Of a stretch of 64,000 nt of DNA, positions 12,270-24,456 are shown one piece after another (within the stretch, counting starts at the first letter, position 1; each line of letters begins with the position of its first letter). A program made the position numbers and the translations under genes. The stretch is from NCBI GenBank assembly GCA_004380135.1, contig QXCR01000035.1, forward strand, positions 151,386 to 215,385, read 5' to 3'. This DNA comes from Stemphylium vesicarium. Its lineage: Eukaryota > Ascomycota > Dothideomycetes > Pleosporales > Pleosporaceae. The notes under the pieces were generated by a model, which was not told the origin of the DNA, did not search any database, and saw only the letters and a program-made list of their open reading frames with translations.

Positions 12270-13051
12270 GGCGGGAAGAGGCCAAAGTTGAGGCGGCGGG
12301 GGAAAGTTGGGTGTATCAAGGGACTGCCATGAACGCGGAGGTGTGAGCCCATGTCCGCACATCCACATCGACGCGCTAAGATACGTCAAGGACCAGGGTC
12401 TCGCCCCACATCCCCAGGCTCCATTCATGGCTCAATGCACAATTCTTTGTTGCCACATGCACGCCTTTCACCTTCACTCATGCATGTTTGCAACGTGAAG
12501 CAAAGCGTGTACAATTTTGCCACCATATCAATAGTTATATTTAACAGGGACCGGCTACCTGTGCCCTTGGGCTGCTATCTAACCCCAGACCGAATCGCTG
12601 TACTCATCGTGGCAATGTCCATAATTCTTTGAGCAGAGCGAATGTCATGCTCTTACTGTTTGCTATGTCGGCAGCTGTTGCACCTGAGGAGCGGTGTAGC
12701 GATGCTATGACCTAGCCTCTGGCTGTATCTGCGGACAAAGAGACCGGCATTCGAATGCCCGATGGCCGTAGGCTGAGCATCCATCGTGATAGAAACGTGT
12801 ATGCGCGCGCAAGACCTTCCCGTTGTGACTCAATGAGCATTTCTGCCAACCAGAGTCTGCGCCAATCCTCCTTCATGGCAGCGGGCTATAGTATCGCGAA
12901 GTAGTGAGTCATGCCGGAAATCTGCGATGCTGGCGGCAGGTTCTTGTGCGACCCCCTCGCATCTCTGCATGGGTATGCTCGCCTTGCTGCACCATGGCAA
13001 ATGATCAGCCTTATGTCTCCAAGTATAGTTCCTGAATCCCATCGCCTGTAT
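12270..13051. other. Intergenic, promoter side of the SNF2/RING gene
   Basis: It lies between the SNF2/RING start and the stop of the THOC5-like gene, both on the minus strand. No coding signal was found. It should carry the SNF2/RING promoter and the 3' UTR of the THOC5-like gene. Confidence 0.5.
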
Positions 13052-13816
13052 TTACTCTGTAGCCAGCACTTTCTTGATTGGTTCCGCAGCTTCGATGAAC
13101 TTCTCGACCATGGTATCCAGCTTGGTGAGATCATCCTTGCCCTTCTTGACTTCAGCAATAAGTTTCTGCTTCTGCTTGAGCTTCTCTTGTCTTCGCTCTT
13201 CCAGCTTGAGACGGACTTGGTGTTCGTGCTCGATACGCGCCGTCATGAGGTCGTGCTCGGTCGACTCTTTGTGCTCGGGGAATTCTTCGAGGAATTCTTC
13301 GCGGGGGATGAGGGGAAGTCTCATGTACTTGTGACTGTGCGCATGTTAGCTGTGTATCACATAGTTTTGCGTAAAGACGTACTCGTAGTTTTCGGCGGCA
13401 GAGATCTCAGAGCGCAGCGACTGCTCCTCATACTTCAAGTTGTGCAGACCCAGAATGAGCGCATCGTTGACGGCCCTATCGTCTGATGTCTTTGCCTTTT
13501 CCTCGCGCACCTTGAGGATGCTCTGGCGGTATAGAGTCTTGATGATAGACAGTTGCGCGCGAATGTATTTCTCCCTCTTCTCGATCTCTAGCGTCGCTTT
13601 CTTCTCACTGTCCGAATCCTCACGCGATCCCGATTTCGCATTCTTTGGGTGAGCGAGCTGGTAGTCGACTAGCTCGTTGATAAGCTCCTTGAGGTTCTGC
13701 ACCTCTTTATAGAGACGCGCATTATGCGGTGTCTTGACGAGATCCGCGATGTTGAACGTAGACAGATCTGTAGGCATTGCGTCGCCAGATTGCGTGACAG
13801 AGTCTTGTTCGCTCAT
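13052..13816 (-). CDS. THO complex subunit 5-like protein
   Basis: Two exons: 13816-13383 and 13334-13052. The 49-bp intron splits an Asp codon in the junction NYDHKYMRLPLI. The product is 238 residues, starting at the ATG that gives MSEQDSVTQS. The sequence is almost entirely helical and charged, with long coiled-coil stretches (EIEKREKYIRAQLSIIKTL; KLEERRQEKLKQKQKLIAEV). The YxHKYxxLPLI segment is a hallmark of the THOC5/Fmip family. THOC5 is part of the nuclear THO/TREX complex that couples transcription to mRNA export. Fungal members are about this short and match only the N-terminal half of animal THOC5. Confidence in the family is good. Confidence 0.8.
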
Positions 13817-16720
13817 GATGGAATCTGTGGTGGAAGGTGGTCGCGTTGATTTCAAGGTCGTTGCCGAACTCGAGTTGCGCGGTGAGCTCACTTCGGCATC
13901 TGGTGATGGGGCCGTGCACGCCCATGAAAGTCACGTGATGTGGTGTTCACAGCGCGTAAATCGGCGAGGCATTGAACTTCACTCTGAAGTCATTTGGACG
14001 CGTCGCAACATCATAACCGCGGCCTGGCTGGCAGCTCTCATCTACACACGAGATAACCATATGCGATTCCGCCAGCCGAAATGATGTGGATTGTTCTGGG
14101 CAAGCGGAGTTTACGTAGGTGGTCGGCGAGGCGCAACTCGCAAGTACCAAGTCCTGGTCTTGTCCAATCCATACTACAACGCCACATATATTTTCGCTTA
14201 TCAATCGGATTCATCGTGGAGACACATCCACATTATGCATACCCGTGCATCAATCGGTCGTGCTCAGAGCATCTGGGCACTGATCATCTGTTCCATCTGC
14301 GCAGGAGCCAACGATAGATCCAGATGGATGCTTGACCACGTAGCTCATCCATTCAATATGGTGGCGCAGGTCGAGGATAAACCTCTCTCAAGTATGCTAC
14401 GACTGCCTTCCAACTAGGATGGCCCGTCTTTAAGGCTGATGAGGCCCTGCTGTCGAAACCATGACCATGAAACAAGCTTGCAGAGGAAAATGGACTTGAT
14501 CTGCACTGAACGTAATGCAGTAGCGCACATCTGTCGCGTGAACAAGCCTTAGCACCTCGGTCTGCACTTCCGGTCTCGTCGCTACCATACACTTCCTCGA
14601 GCGGGGAGCTTGTCACATTAATGTCCCCGTTCCGAGCTCAGCCGTCCTTACGTCAACGTTCATCTCCGGCTTGGCGTAGCCAAGCTGCTCTCAGCTACGC
14701 CTACGCCTCCCCTTCCCACAAAGAGGAATATCCTACTGGCAGTGGAATCAATCTCGATGGATTGCTTCCCAGCTCCCTGTTTCTTGGGACGTCTCCCCGA
14801 ACCGGCTGATCGCCGATGAACCATCACAGACCCAACGCGGACCCGAACTAGCAGAAACGTCGAAGTGCTTGAGAACGGCCCAGAGTTCTTCACTTCTTTG
14901 CAGGTCATCCCTGGTGTCGCAATTGGCCTACCAGTAGCGTGGTCAGGGCCAGTCTTGCGTGGCGCTCTAGCGTATGTTTAGGCGACTGAAGGATCTGAGC
15001 CTCGAGAAGAAATTGCGGAGGATTTGCAGGCCTGCAGAAGCCGATTGAACTTTCCACATGAAGATCTTGTCAACGTGCATACCATGACGCCGACTCAAGC
15101 CACGGCAGTGGCTATCAGACGCGGGAAGTTACAAGCCCTCGCACTTTTGTCCTGGGATTTCCTGGTCGAACGTCTGCGCCTTCGGCAAGACTTCTCTGTG
15201 CGCCTGGCTGACGCCTCGGAGCCAGCAACGAGCTATGTACTCTTTTCGAGTTCGCTTTTACGCCTTGCCGCTGCCGAAACCTTGAATTTGAACCAATCTT
15301 GTTGCTTGTCTACCAAGGTACACCGTGACGAGTTGCGGGCGTATTTGAGCTGGCTAGACTCTTTCTCTCGTCGGGAACAATAATGCTAAGAACACACCCC
15401 TCTCTTGATTATTCAAATTCTTGAAACTTTCATTGGCTACACGGCGTGCTCAAACACTACGGAGATATTTCCGCAAAAATCAGGTCGCCCTACGGCTGTT
15501 GGTGGCTACTCCAATAGATCAATCTCCTTGCGGCACCGCTCCGCATGATTCAAGAGCAAGGAGGCAAAGGGCTTCTAACGAAGCTTGACTGACCTTTCTG
15601 CGTATCCCTAGCACATCATCAAGCCACTGTATACGGGGGAACCGGCACTGAGTGCCCGAGAGTTAGCCGCAATACAGGAAAACGGCGCACCCTGCGCTGG
15701 AGCGTCAGGTTTCGACCGGCACGGCGCAAGCATGGTCTAGGTATAGTCCTTGCGCACGAGGCTCATGCGTGAGCCCAAGGACCGCGGAAACAGATGACCG
15801 ACGGAGTGCAACTTGAAAATTCCATTCGTACTTCTCGGCGGTTGTTAAATTGCTTTTCCTTATCAGGTTCGGCGTCCTGTTCATTCGACGTCGTGGTCAT
15901 ACCCACAACTGCAGGGTGACTGGGTTCATTACTTGTGGCTGAGAGCAATGACATACAGCAACGGCGCATGCCGTTGTGACCCGCTGTGACTGCGACATCA
16001 CAACAACTTGAGACAGCAGCGCGGACGACTACTTCCGGGCTGCCTCAAAGCTTTTCACAACCGCGGAACATGGCCGCCTAGTTCAGTTGCGCATGCGAGC
16101 AGGCAGCGCGAGCGCGGCTACCAAGTGCAAACTAAAGTCCCGAGGAAGATCAGCCCGCACAAGCGCGGCTAGTATTAGTGCCCTGCAACTGCGCCCAGAG
16201 GCACATTTTCACATTGCATTCCGGCTATCAGCTAGAATAAATCTATAACGAGCAGATACGACATTGGTTCGGAGCGACTGCCTTTATGTGGAGTATTTGG
16301 TGACTTCGAAAATGCACCCTTTCGACCCACAGCGCCAGTCGTAGGCTTCCCCCCTTATGCACGCGCTTTCACGTGGCATGGCAGCTGTCATACCCAGGAT
16401 TTCCCTGGGCCGATTCTAGGGCGCCACAGAGATCTTGGCCTTGAACCCGGAGCGGGCGATAAGCTAAACTTTATTTCGGGCCTCTCGAACGTCCACTACA
16501 ACTTTCGAACTAGGGCACAATGCGATTCGCCTGATTACGACTCCTTGAGTCAAAGCCCATGCGGGCTAGAGCAAGCGAACGGGCTGGCCTACCATGGTAT
16601 TTGTAGCGGGCCAGAGATGGTCTCTAGTCAGGGCCATCCGTTGCACTGTAAAGAAGCCTCGCTGACCCTCGTTCGTCTCGTTGTTTCCCCAAGTTTTCGT
16701 TCGTTTTTACCTTCTTCGTT
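13817..16720. other. Long gene-free interval (2.9 kb)
   Basis: It lies between the start of the THOC5-like gene and the start of the ankyrin gene, so it includes both promoters. Many short ORFs exist on both strands (the longest are about 120 codons), but none shows recognisable domains, a plausible splice chain or consistent codon use. I see no terminal repeats or transposase motif. Confidence 0.5.
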
Positions 16721-19595
16721 ATGGCTCCAACAAAAGAAACATCGCTTGACCTGTGCAAGCGGGTCAATGCACAAGGAAATACCATTGCGATTCGCATGTT
16801 GGAATACCTCAGCACGGCAAAGACGCCCCTCCATGGCTTCGAGCCGCTCGCAAGAGAGTTCGTTGAACTCTGCCAGGTATGTCCCTATAGACTATCTCGT
16901 CTTTCGGAGAAGCTGACAGTATCAACTAGGTACTGTGGTCTATTGAGGCCGGTGTTGCGGAGACTAGCAAAGCGCGGACTGGATTCCCGATTGAAGTCTC
17001 TCAAGAGCTTGACAGGCGGGTCCGTCAAGTCAGCGAGGAGTTCGCAGTGCTTTCACAGATGGTCAACAAATGTAAGTCGCAGCAGTGATCCTAAGCTATA
17101 TTGCTGGGCGGCTAGCCCTCAAATTGCTCATTTCAGTCGTGCTGACCAGACACGTTCTAGTCGTCGACAAGGAGAACCACAAGGGCGGATTTGGCATGAA
17201 ATTCCGAATGATGTTCGCCGATACCGATGTTGAGAAGATGCGCCACACATTATCGCGGAGCCGCGACTCTCTAAAAGTCAGCTCTGCTATGTTCAGGTGG
17301 ACACTGGGCGATGCCAAAGCCGATGCTTCCATGGGTATTGGCTATGCTGGGCTGATCGCTGCACTGGAGCGTTTGAATCCCAGCAAATCATCAAGCCTTC
17401 CTCCTCTCCATCCTGCTCCGACATCAGATCTCCCACCAACGCCACCTACAAAAGCTGGGAGTCACCACGGAGACCTCCCGCACATGCCCGCTGCAAACCG
17501 CATGGAAAGGCCATCTTTGAGCGAACTTCGCCACGAGGAGGGCCAATCTTACCACAGTGACCATTCGCACCACTACAGGCAGGAGGATATATCAATGGCT
17601 TCGGGCATCGGAGATCTTCACAAGAACTGGCGAGCGCCCCCAAGCGCCCGCTCGAGCGAATCCACCAGGGACACCATGTACCACCAGAACGTTCGATACC
17701 ATGAAGACCCTGTTTACGAGGATGTGATATCGTCACACTCTCGTTCGCCGATGGAGGAGAAACTACATGCTATTAGCTTGAGCGAGCGCCATGACGACCA
17801 TCACTCATCTTCCAAGATCGACTCACCAATGGCTTCCCAACACTGGGGGCCACGCCAGAGCGGTGGTTCGAAGAACGCGGGCGGTAAAGCAGCACTTTTT
17901 AACGCCGTCGAGCAGCGAAGACACCGAATGCTTGAGCAACTGCTCGAAGGTGGTGCCAAAGTTGAGCAACATATGGAGTCAGCCATGCTCCGAGTTGCTG
18001 TACACAACCAGGACGTGGAGACGATCTCACTACTACTCCGATACGGTGCGGATTCTAATGGTTTCGACCGTGAGGGTATCACACCTTTGTTCGCTGCTAC
18101 CCGGGCTCAGGCTCTTGATTGCGCGAGGGCACTGCTTAAGCACGGTGCCGACCCTAACCTGTCTGCTGGCCCGGATTCGGAGTCGCCATTGTCGGTGGCT
18201 GCATCACAAAACTACATCGATCTCGTCCAGCTGTACCTCGCCAACGGTGGTGATGCTGGATTTGTCATGGAGAACGGCTCTACAGCACTCGTATCCGCGA
18301 TGAACAAGACAACATCACCAAAGTGTGTGGAGGTGCTCCTCAGCTCCAATGGAGATGCCAATGCGAAGAACGGCGAAGGCACAACTGCCTTGTTCCAGGC
18401 TATCCAAGCGAACCGCATTGATCTGATGACGGTACTACTTGACCACGGCGCAAACCCCAACCTTCCTGGACCAAAGCACCCTCTGTGGCCATCGACCTAC
18501 AAGCCCAAAGCTCTCCAACTGCTGCTCCAACGCGGTGCCGATACCAAGAAGACACCAGGTGTCATGGAGCTTGCTTCCAGTTTGAAAAAGCTCGAATCCA
18601 TCAAGATCCTTATGGAGGCCGGTGTGTCACCTAATCTGAGGAAGGACAACGTCTACACACCCCTCTGCTCAGCCATCCGCGACAACAGTCCCGAAATCGT
18701 CACATACCTGCTCGAGCACGGTGCCGACCCCAACTTCAATGCGGCAGAGTACCCTGCTTTCAAGTGCATCACCCACAAGCGCACACACTTCCTTCCACAG
18801 CTGGTAGCTGCCGGTGCCGATCTGCACAAGCCAAAGGGTATAATCGAGACTGCCGTCCAGTTCAACGACAAGGATGCAATGATCTACCTGCTAGACCAAG
18901 GAGTCAACCCCAATGACCGAACACCCGAAGGTTGCACGGCACTCACAACCGCCATCCGGGAAGACCGGAGCGAACTCGTCGACGTCCTGCTCTCACGAGG
19001 CGCTGACCCGGCCATCCGCGGCCAAGACTGGCCCCTCTGCATGGCAGTTAAGCGCCCAGGCATACTCAAGAAACTTCTCGCCGCGACCCCGAACCCGCGG
19101 GCCTTCCGTGGTGTTGTAGAAATGGCCGTCGTCGCCAACCAGCTGGAAAGCATCAAGCTGCTCCTCGCCGCGGGCGTCAGTGTCGAAGACAAGAACTGCG
19201 GTGTCTTTTCCCCGCTCACTACCGCCATCCGCGAGGAACGCAAAGTCATCGTCCGCTATCTCCTCGACGTCGCCAACGCCGACCCCAACGCCCCCGGCGA
19301 GCATCTACCCATCGTCAAGGCCCTGCGCCGCTACAGTGGCGACACAGAAATCATCCAAATGCTGCTCACGCGCGGCGCAGACATCAACAAGATGCACCGC
19401 GGCTGGAACGCCATCCTCCAAGCCGTCGAGAACGGCGACGCCGAGATCCTCAAGCTGCTCATCGACATGGGCGGCACCCCCGACCTGCAAGCTCTGGACG
19501 AGACCGGCCGGCCTGTAATCGACATTGTGACGGAGAGGGGCTGGGAAGAGGGTCTTGCACTTCTTTTCCCTAACGCGGCCACCAAGGCCAGGTAG
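16721..19595 (+). CDS. Ankyrin-repeat protein with fungal STAND-like N-terminal domain
   Basis: Three exons: 16721-16876, 16930-17071 and 17161-19595. The product is 910 residues starting MAPTKETSLD. Residues 1-170 are helical and resemble the N-terminal domain of fungal STAND/NLR-like proteins. Segments such as KGGFGMKFRMMFADTDVEKM and SMGIGYAGLIAALERL fit that family. A disordered His/Ser-rich linker (about 175-360) follows. From about 365 to the end there are about 14 ankyrin-like repeats, recognised by recurring LLxxGADPN and TPLxxAI patterns. No NTPase domain lies between the two parts, so this is an effector- or scaffold-like layout. The partner is unknown. The gene structure is certain; the role is inferred only from domains. 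Confidence 0.85.
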
Positions 19596-21736
19596 TAGGT
19601 AATCCACCACTGCTTTTATACTCTCTTCGTTACAATTTTCACGGCCGATTGGCTGACTTGGCCGCAGCAAGAAGAGCTTCTCGATTAGCGATTGGAGGTG
19701 GATGAGTGCGGAGATTGAGAGGGGAGATTTGCGAAGTAGTGATGATGATGATGACGAGGCGGATGATTGTAGTCAAGCTTCTAGTGAGCTTCTGCACGCA
19801 TAGTCTGTTCGTCTTATCTTTCATCCTTGTTCGCCTTTCTTTTCCTCCTCTTTTAGCCTCCGATATTTGGACGACACAAGCGGGATTGATTTCGGGTTGC
19901 ATCACGGAGTTTGAAGATATACCACCTGTCCTTTTTGCGAAGATGTTCTCTGTCGAGCTGTTTTCTACCCTTTTATATTTCCTTTGTTCCAACGTGTTAC
20001 ATCCTACGTTTCCTGGAAAGGAATTATTGCTATATACACGGATGTAAAGAAGTTTTTGCACAGCATCAGATACCACAAGTCTAATACGCACTCGTTGATT
20101 CACTTTGCTCACTTGCACACTACCATACCAAACCTACCATATCACATGCTCTTTCCCTCTCTTTCCAAACCCATCCGCCGAGGCCCCTACCTACCCAGCG
20201 CGCCCAAACCCTCGACCCCAACTCCGTCCTTGCCCTTCCCCCCCGCCATCGGCCCGAAACCTTTTTGGCATCCATCACCTCGCGGCCTCAGCCTGAACCC
20301 AAACTCACACACCCTCTCTACCCGGACCCTTTTTGCCCCTCCCCCCGTCTCCCATCGGACCTTTTCATCCTTACGCCACCCAGGTACCCACCGCACCCAA
20401 AACACGCATGTGCCTTGTCTCTCTAGCTCATCGGCACAGAGAACCTTATTATGGGCACTAGTCCGCTCCCTCCCCGGGCGCCGCCTACTGAACTTTACCC
20501 TGAGGGTGTGTGTGCGTGTGCTTACCAACACCCCTCCCCTCTCTATGCCACTAAATCGCCGATGCAAATATAGCCTCCATGTGAGCAACGCATACACCAC
20601 TACCACTATCCACCATGGCTTTTGCTTCCCCTCTCCATACTCGGCAGTGCGTGTACGAGGGGAGATCTAGCCCTGGTGATAGAGTTCAAGCTAGCGGCTC
20701 ACGTGCCGGCCGCGACTGCCTGGGGGGCTGGACTGCACTGGACTGCAAGGTAGGCGGGTTGCGACCTGCGAGGCTTGCATGCTGTGACTAAAGCGCCAAG
20801 AAAGCACGAATCCTCAAGCGCAAAAATGCGTACGAGTTTCGTGTACGAGGTGGGGATAAAGCAGTGACAAAAGAAGCGGGATTTACTACCGTGGTGGTTG
20901 ATGATGTGCGTGCTGTTTCACCTTGAGGTGGGGGAAAATGTCCCGGCCCCACCTGTACGTACGTGCAGGCGCACGCAAGCGCTCGCGCGTGCATGAAATT
21001 TCCAGGGTCGCGGGAACTTCGAAATCCTGCCTGTGGTCGTGAATCGGGCCGTTGGTGTGCCTTTTGTTTGTGTGCTGCATGGCACGGATACATGTAGGCG
21101 ATGATAAAGCCTGTGTGGGCCTTGGGTGAGAAGAGACGACTGACTCTTTCTCTGCTTCTTCAATCCATTTCCCCTCGGGCTGCGGGTTGCGGGCGGTGCA
21201 AGTGAGATACGGTGATGAAGGCATCGTAACGATGTTTCATGTTGGGGCCAGCTTATCTTCTCATGATTAAGGGAACAGATCACTAAATAGCAGAGAGGGT
21301 TTTTTTTTGTAATAGTAGCAAAGACTTCATTACAGTAGACGCGTTAAATTACGTACTAGTCGTCCATCTCATGTCATTTCGAGAAAAGATAGGCCCAGAC
21401 CCCCCTCAACAAGAGCAAGGAAATACATTCATAAAAAATGTCGACAAAAGGGTATAAGAATATTATTCGGTAAACAGCAACGCAACACAAGCGTTGCTGG
21501 AGGTCGTGAGTCGTAGACCAGGGGGCATATGCCGCGCCACGGTCCTTGTCCAACGTATTTTTTGTGGGTGGAGGGATGGACACCGAGTATTCCTCCAGTA
21601 AATCATGCCGGTATAAAGGTAAGATCGTGAAGGCAAATGAGCTGAACTAATGCGGTGCAGAAATGTTAGAAGGCGGCTCCGACGCCGATGAAAGCCGAAG
21701 CAAAGGTTGGGCCGAGATGCAATCCACGCGGTAGCA
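19596..21736. other. Convergent intergenic interval (2.1 kb)
   Basis: It lies between the ends of the ankyrin gene (+) and the atypical-Cys regulator gene (-). This is unusually long for two convergent 3' ends. A C-rich open frame of 228 codons at 19984-20670 has low-complexity Pro/Ser/Thr content and no recognisable domain, so I do not call it. A non-coding transcript is possible but not shown. Confidence 0.45.
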
Positions 21737-24456
21737 TTACACTTGCGGAAGCCAGAAGGAGAGCAGGAACTGTCCTACAAGACGTGATGTGTACTTTGTC
21801 TGGTTTGCTGGCGAAATGCTAACTGACTGGCGCTGTTGCAGGAAGTCGACTGTTTCTTGTTAGCAAACATTCGGCCTGACATCACCCAGGAATGGAAGAC
21901 TCACTGTTCTCCTTCACTAGCTGCGCAACCTGTCTCACGAAATTCACACTAGAAGCATCTCCGAACCCCGCCTCTTTTTCCCAATCCTGATCTGAATCAC
22001 GCAGAGGGTTGCACTTGCGGTTGTACTTCCACCTGAAGATCTGCTGCACGAAATGCATTCTTTGGTCGATGTCGCGGCATGCGATATCCGCCTGATCTTG
22101 CGCATCCCTGATGTTTAGACCCTCTGTCTGGGCTTTGGTTGACATGACGAGGTGAATTGTTTTTTGTTGATCTTCAAGCGCCATGCACATCCCCAGTACT
22201 GCCACGAATGCCGCAAGCCACTTGTCGCATCCTTTGGATGACTTGAAGATTTGTTGCAACTTGTTGAGGACCGTGGCCTGAATGGAGCGCTGGAGGCGAG
22301 AAAAGAAGTACTTGAGCTGTCTGTTCGTCATGCGTGGCGATGTGTAGTTGTCTACATAGGAATTGTGACCGCCGTAGGAATGCATGCGCGACAATGTTGC
22401 AGCTTTGGTTTCTTCGGCAATAGTAAGGGTGTGCGACATGATGAAGGTTACCACGATGAGGCGGAATATCTCGCGGAGGAGTTTCGCTTCGTCGTCCGAC
22501 TTGGGCTTTACGCGCGTCATGAGCTTGAAGAGCTTTTGCTGGAAATCATTGTCGTCTTCCATCCAGCATAGTTCGCCAAAGGCATCCAAGTGGTCATCAA
22601 CAATCTCAGATATGTACTTGTCGTACTTCTTCTCCTCGTTATGGTTGATGTGCACCATACCTAGTGCTGGACTTCGCTTTTGGATCGGAATCCGGGTGTG
22701 GGTGGCTGGGTCGGTCTTGTATTGAATCTGGACTAACAACGCGTCCCCACGGGGAACGAACTCGTAAACCTTGACAGGGATCCTAGGCATGTTGTTCTGC
22801 CCGCATGTCATCCATACCGTCAATTCGACATTGCCCCACTGCTGAATGTATTGGGTGACGAAGCGGGTCAAATTCGAATCCTCGTGCATCTGAGTGACAA
22901 GGGAAGGTAGGAAGTACGGCGAAAGATCGATGAGCTTCATCCGGTTGCATCCGAGTCCGCAGTCAGCATTGGGTCGTTGGGATCGCTTGAAGCATCGCTC
23001 GCAGATCTCGCCAGGACCACACTTATCTCTCTGCAAGACACAGTGCCAACATGCGACGATCTTGCGCATATCGTGGGCTGCTTTGGCGACTGTGGGTTCC
23101 AGGTGGGTGCCCAAGGCTCGGCCTCCAGACTTCGCCAGTGCCTTTTGTGCTGCAGTTTGAGATGATTCCGGCTCAGGAGACGCATCGAAGCTCATTTCAG
23201 GTACACCACCGATAATGGTGTAGTCTACTTTCAAAGTAGGCATTTGCGGTTGTTGAAGATGTGTGTATTGCTGTGTTTGGAACTGATCGACCATCATCCC
23301 AGGGTCGGAATGTTGGTACGCAGAGTACATGCCGTCGGAACTTCCTGGACTGGGCGCAGATGGGCTGATGCCGTGTTGGTAGGGAGATTGCGGGTGATGG
23401 CCGGCTGACGATGCTGTTGACGGTGGAGCCGGGAATGTGTTACCAGTAATGTACGTGTCCGTGAAGAGACTGGATGAAGCATTGTAGTTGACAAAGTTGT
23501 GCTGGTCGGGAGGTGGTGATGCCCTCGTTAGTTGCATTTCCACAGGACTGTGATTCTGTGACTGCGCTCGCGGAACTTGATCGTACGGGCGATGAGCAAA
23601 GTTTTGTGGTGGTTGAAAGTACAGATTCTCATGGTTTGGAATGGTAGGCTCGCTGGGCGAGATCAGAGACGAAGGATCTGTGTAATGTGCCGCCCACGAG
23701 TCTACATCGATCAGATAGTCGGAGTAGTTTACGGGATCGGTCGCAGGATCGAAAACGACATGGCCGGAACGAGGTATCATTGAAGAGCGCGAGGGTCCTT
23801 GTCCGCTCCAGGGGTCGTGGCGAGGCGGTTGGGTAGTGTAGTTCTGATGGTACATGTTGTTGTGAGGGTTCATCGCTGGCATTTGTGGCGCTTGTTGAGC
23901 CTGCATATTGAACGGCTGCTGGTATGGTTGCGGTTCAGCCATTGTAGCATTGAAAGCGGCTTGGACAGCTGCAGACGCGTGAGCGAAGATATGCACACTA
24001 TCCCAAAGACGACATACCTTGGTCGCTGAAGGTACCCTGATCAGTGAACATGATGCTCGAATCCATGGCTGGCATAGTGTTGTGAGGGGCCTGTGATGAC
24101 ATGTTGTTGCCGTTGTGATGGTAATAGTTGCGCATCGATTCAGAGTCGAGCATCTCTACTTCGAACGATTCGCCATCTGGTGTCCTCACAGACGTAGGAG
24201 AGGTCGAGGAGCTGCCATTGTCCCACAACATGTGCTCAGGGTCTAGAGGCAGTTCCGGCTGCTGTGATGGACCACGACTCACAGGCGGCGTGGTCGTAAG
24301 CGGGCCAGGGGAGAGACCTGAATGGTTTATCAACGAGTCTGTTGGCGTCTTGGACCGTTGTCGGCCATCATAGTGACCGCCATAGACAAAAGCATGCGGG
24401 TCAATGAAAAGTGGTTGTTCCTGGAACGGGTGATAGTGCTGTGAGTATGTCGACAT
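21737..24456 (-). CDS. Putative transcriptional regulator with an atypical Cys-cluster (CWHC...CERC)
   Basis: Three exons: 24456-24018, 23968-21905 and 21849-21737, with introns of 49 and 55 bp. The joined frame gives 871 residues, starting MSTYSQHYHP. The first 430 residues are disordered and rich in Gln, Pro, Ser and Tyr. A compact Cys cluster lies near residue 450 (CWHCVLQRDKC, then GEICERC, then DCGLGC). Its spacing is like a Zn2Cys6 domain, but the third and fourth Cys arms are rearranged. A helical C-terminal half follows (MTRVKPKSDDEAKLLREIF; QLKYFFSRLQRSIQATVLNK). The last short exon, ending SFWLPQV, is supported by a GTGAGT donor and a clean AAACAG acceptor. The placement in the middle, after a long disordered arm, matches a Pezizomycotina-specific group of putative regulators. 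DNA binding is inferred from the Cys cluster only. Confidence 0.75.

Noticed and set aside
19984..20670. Open frame of 228 codons on the plus strand
   Set aside because: Low-complexity Pro/Ser/Thr content from a C-rich tract, no domain, no initiation context, and located in a convergent 3' region.
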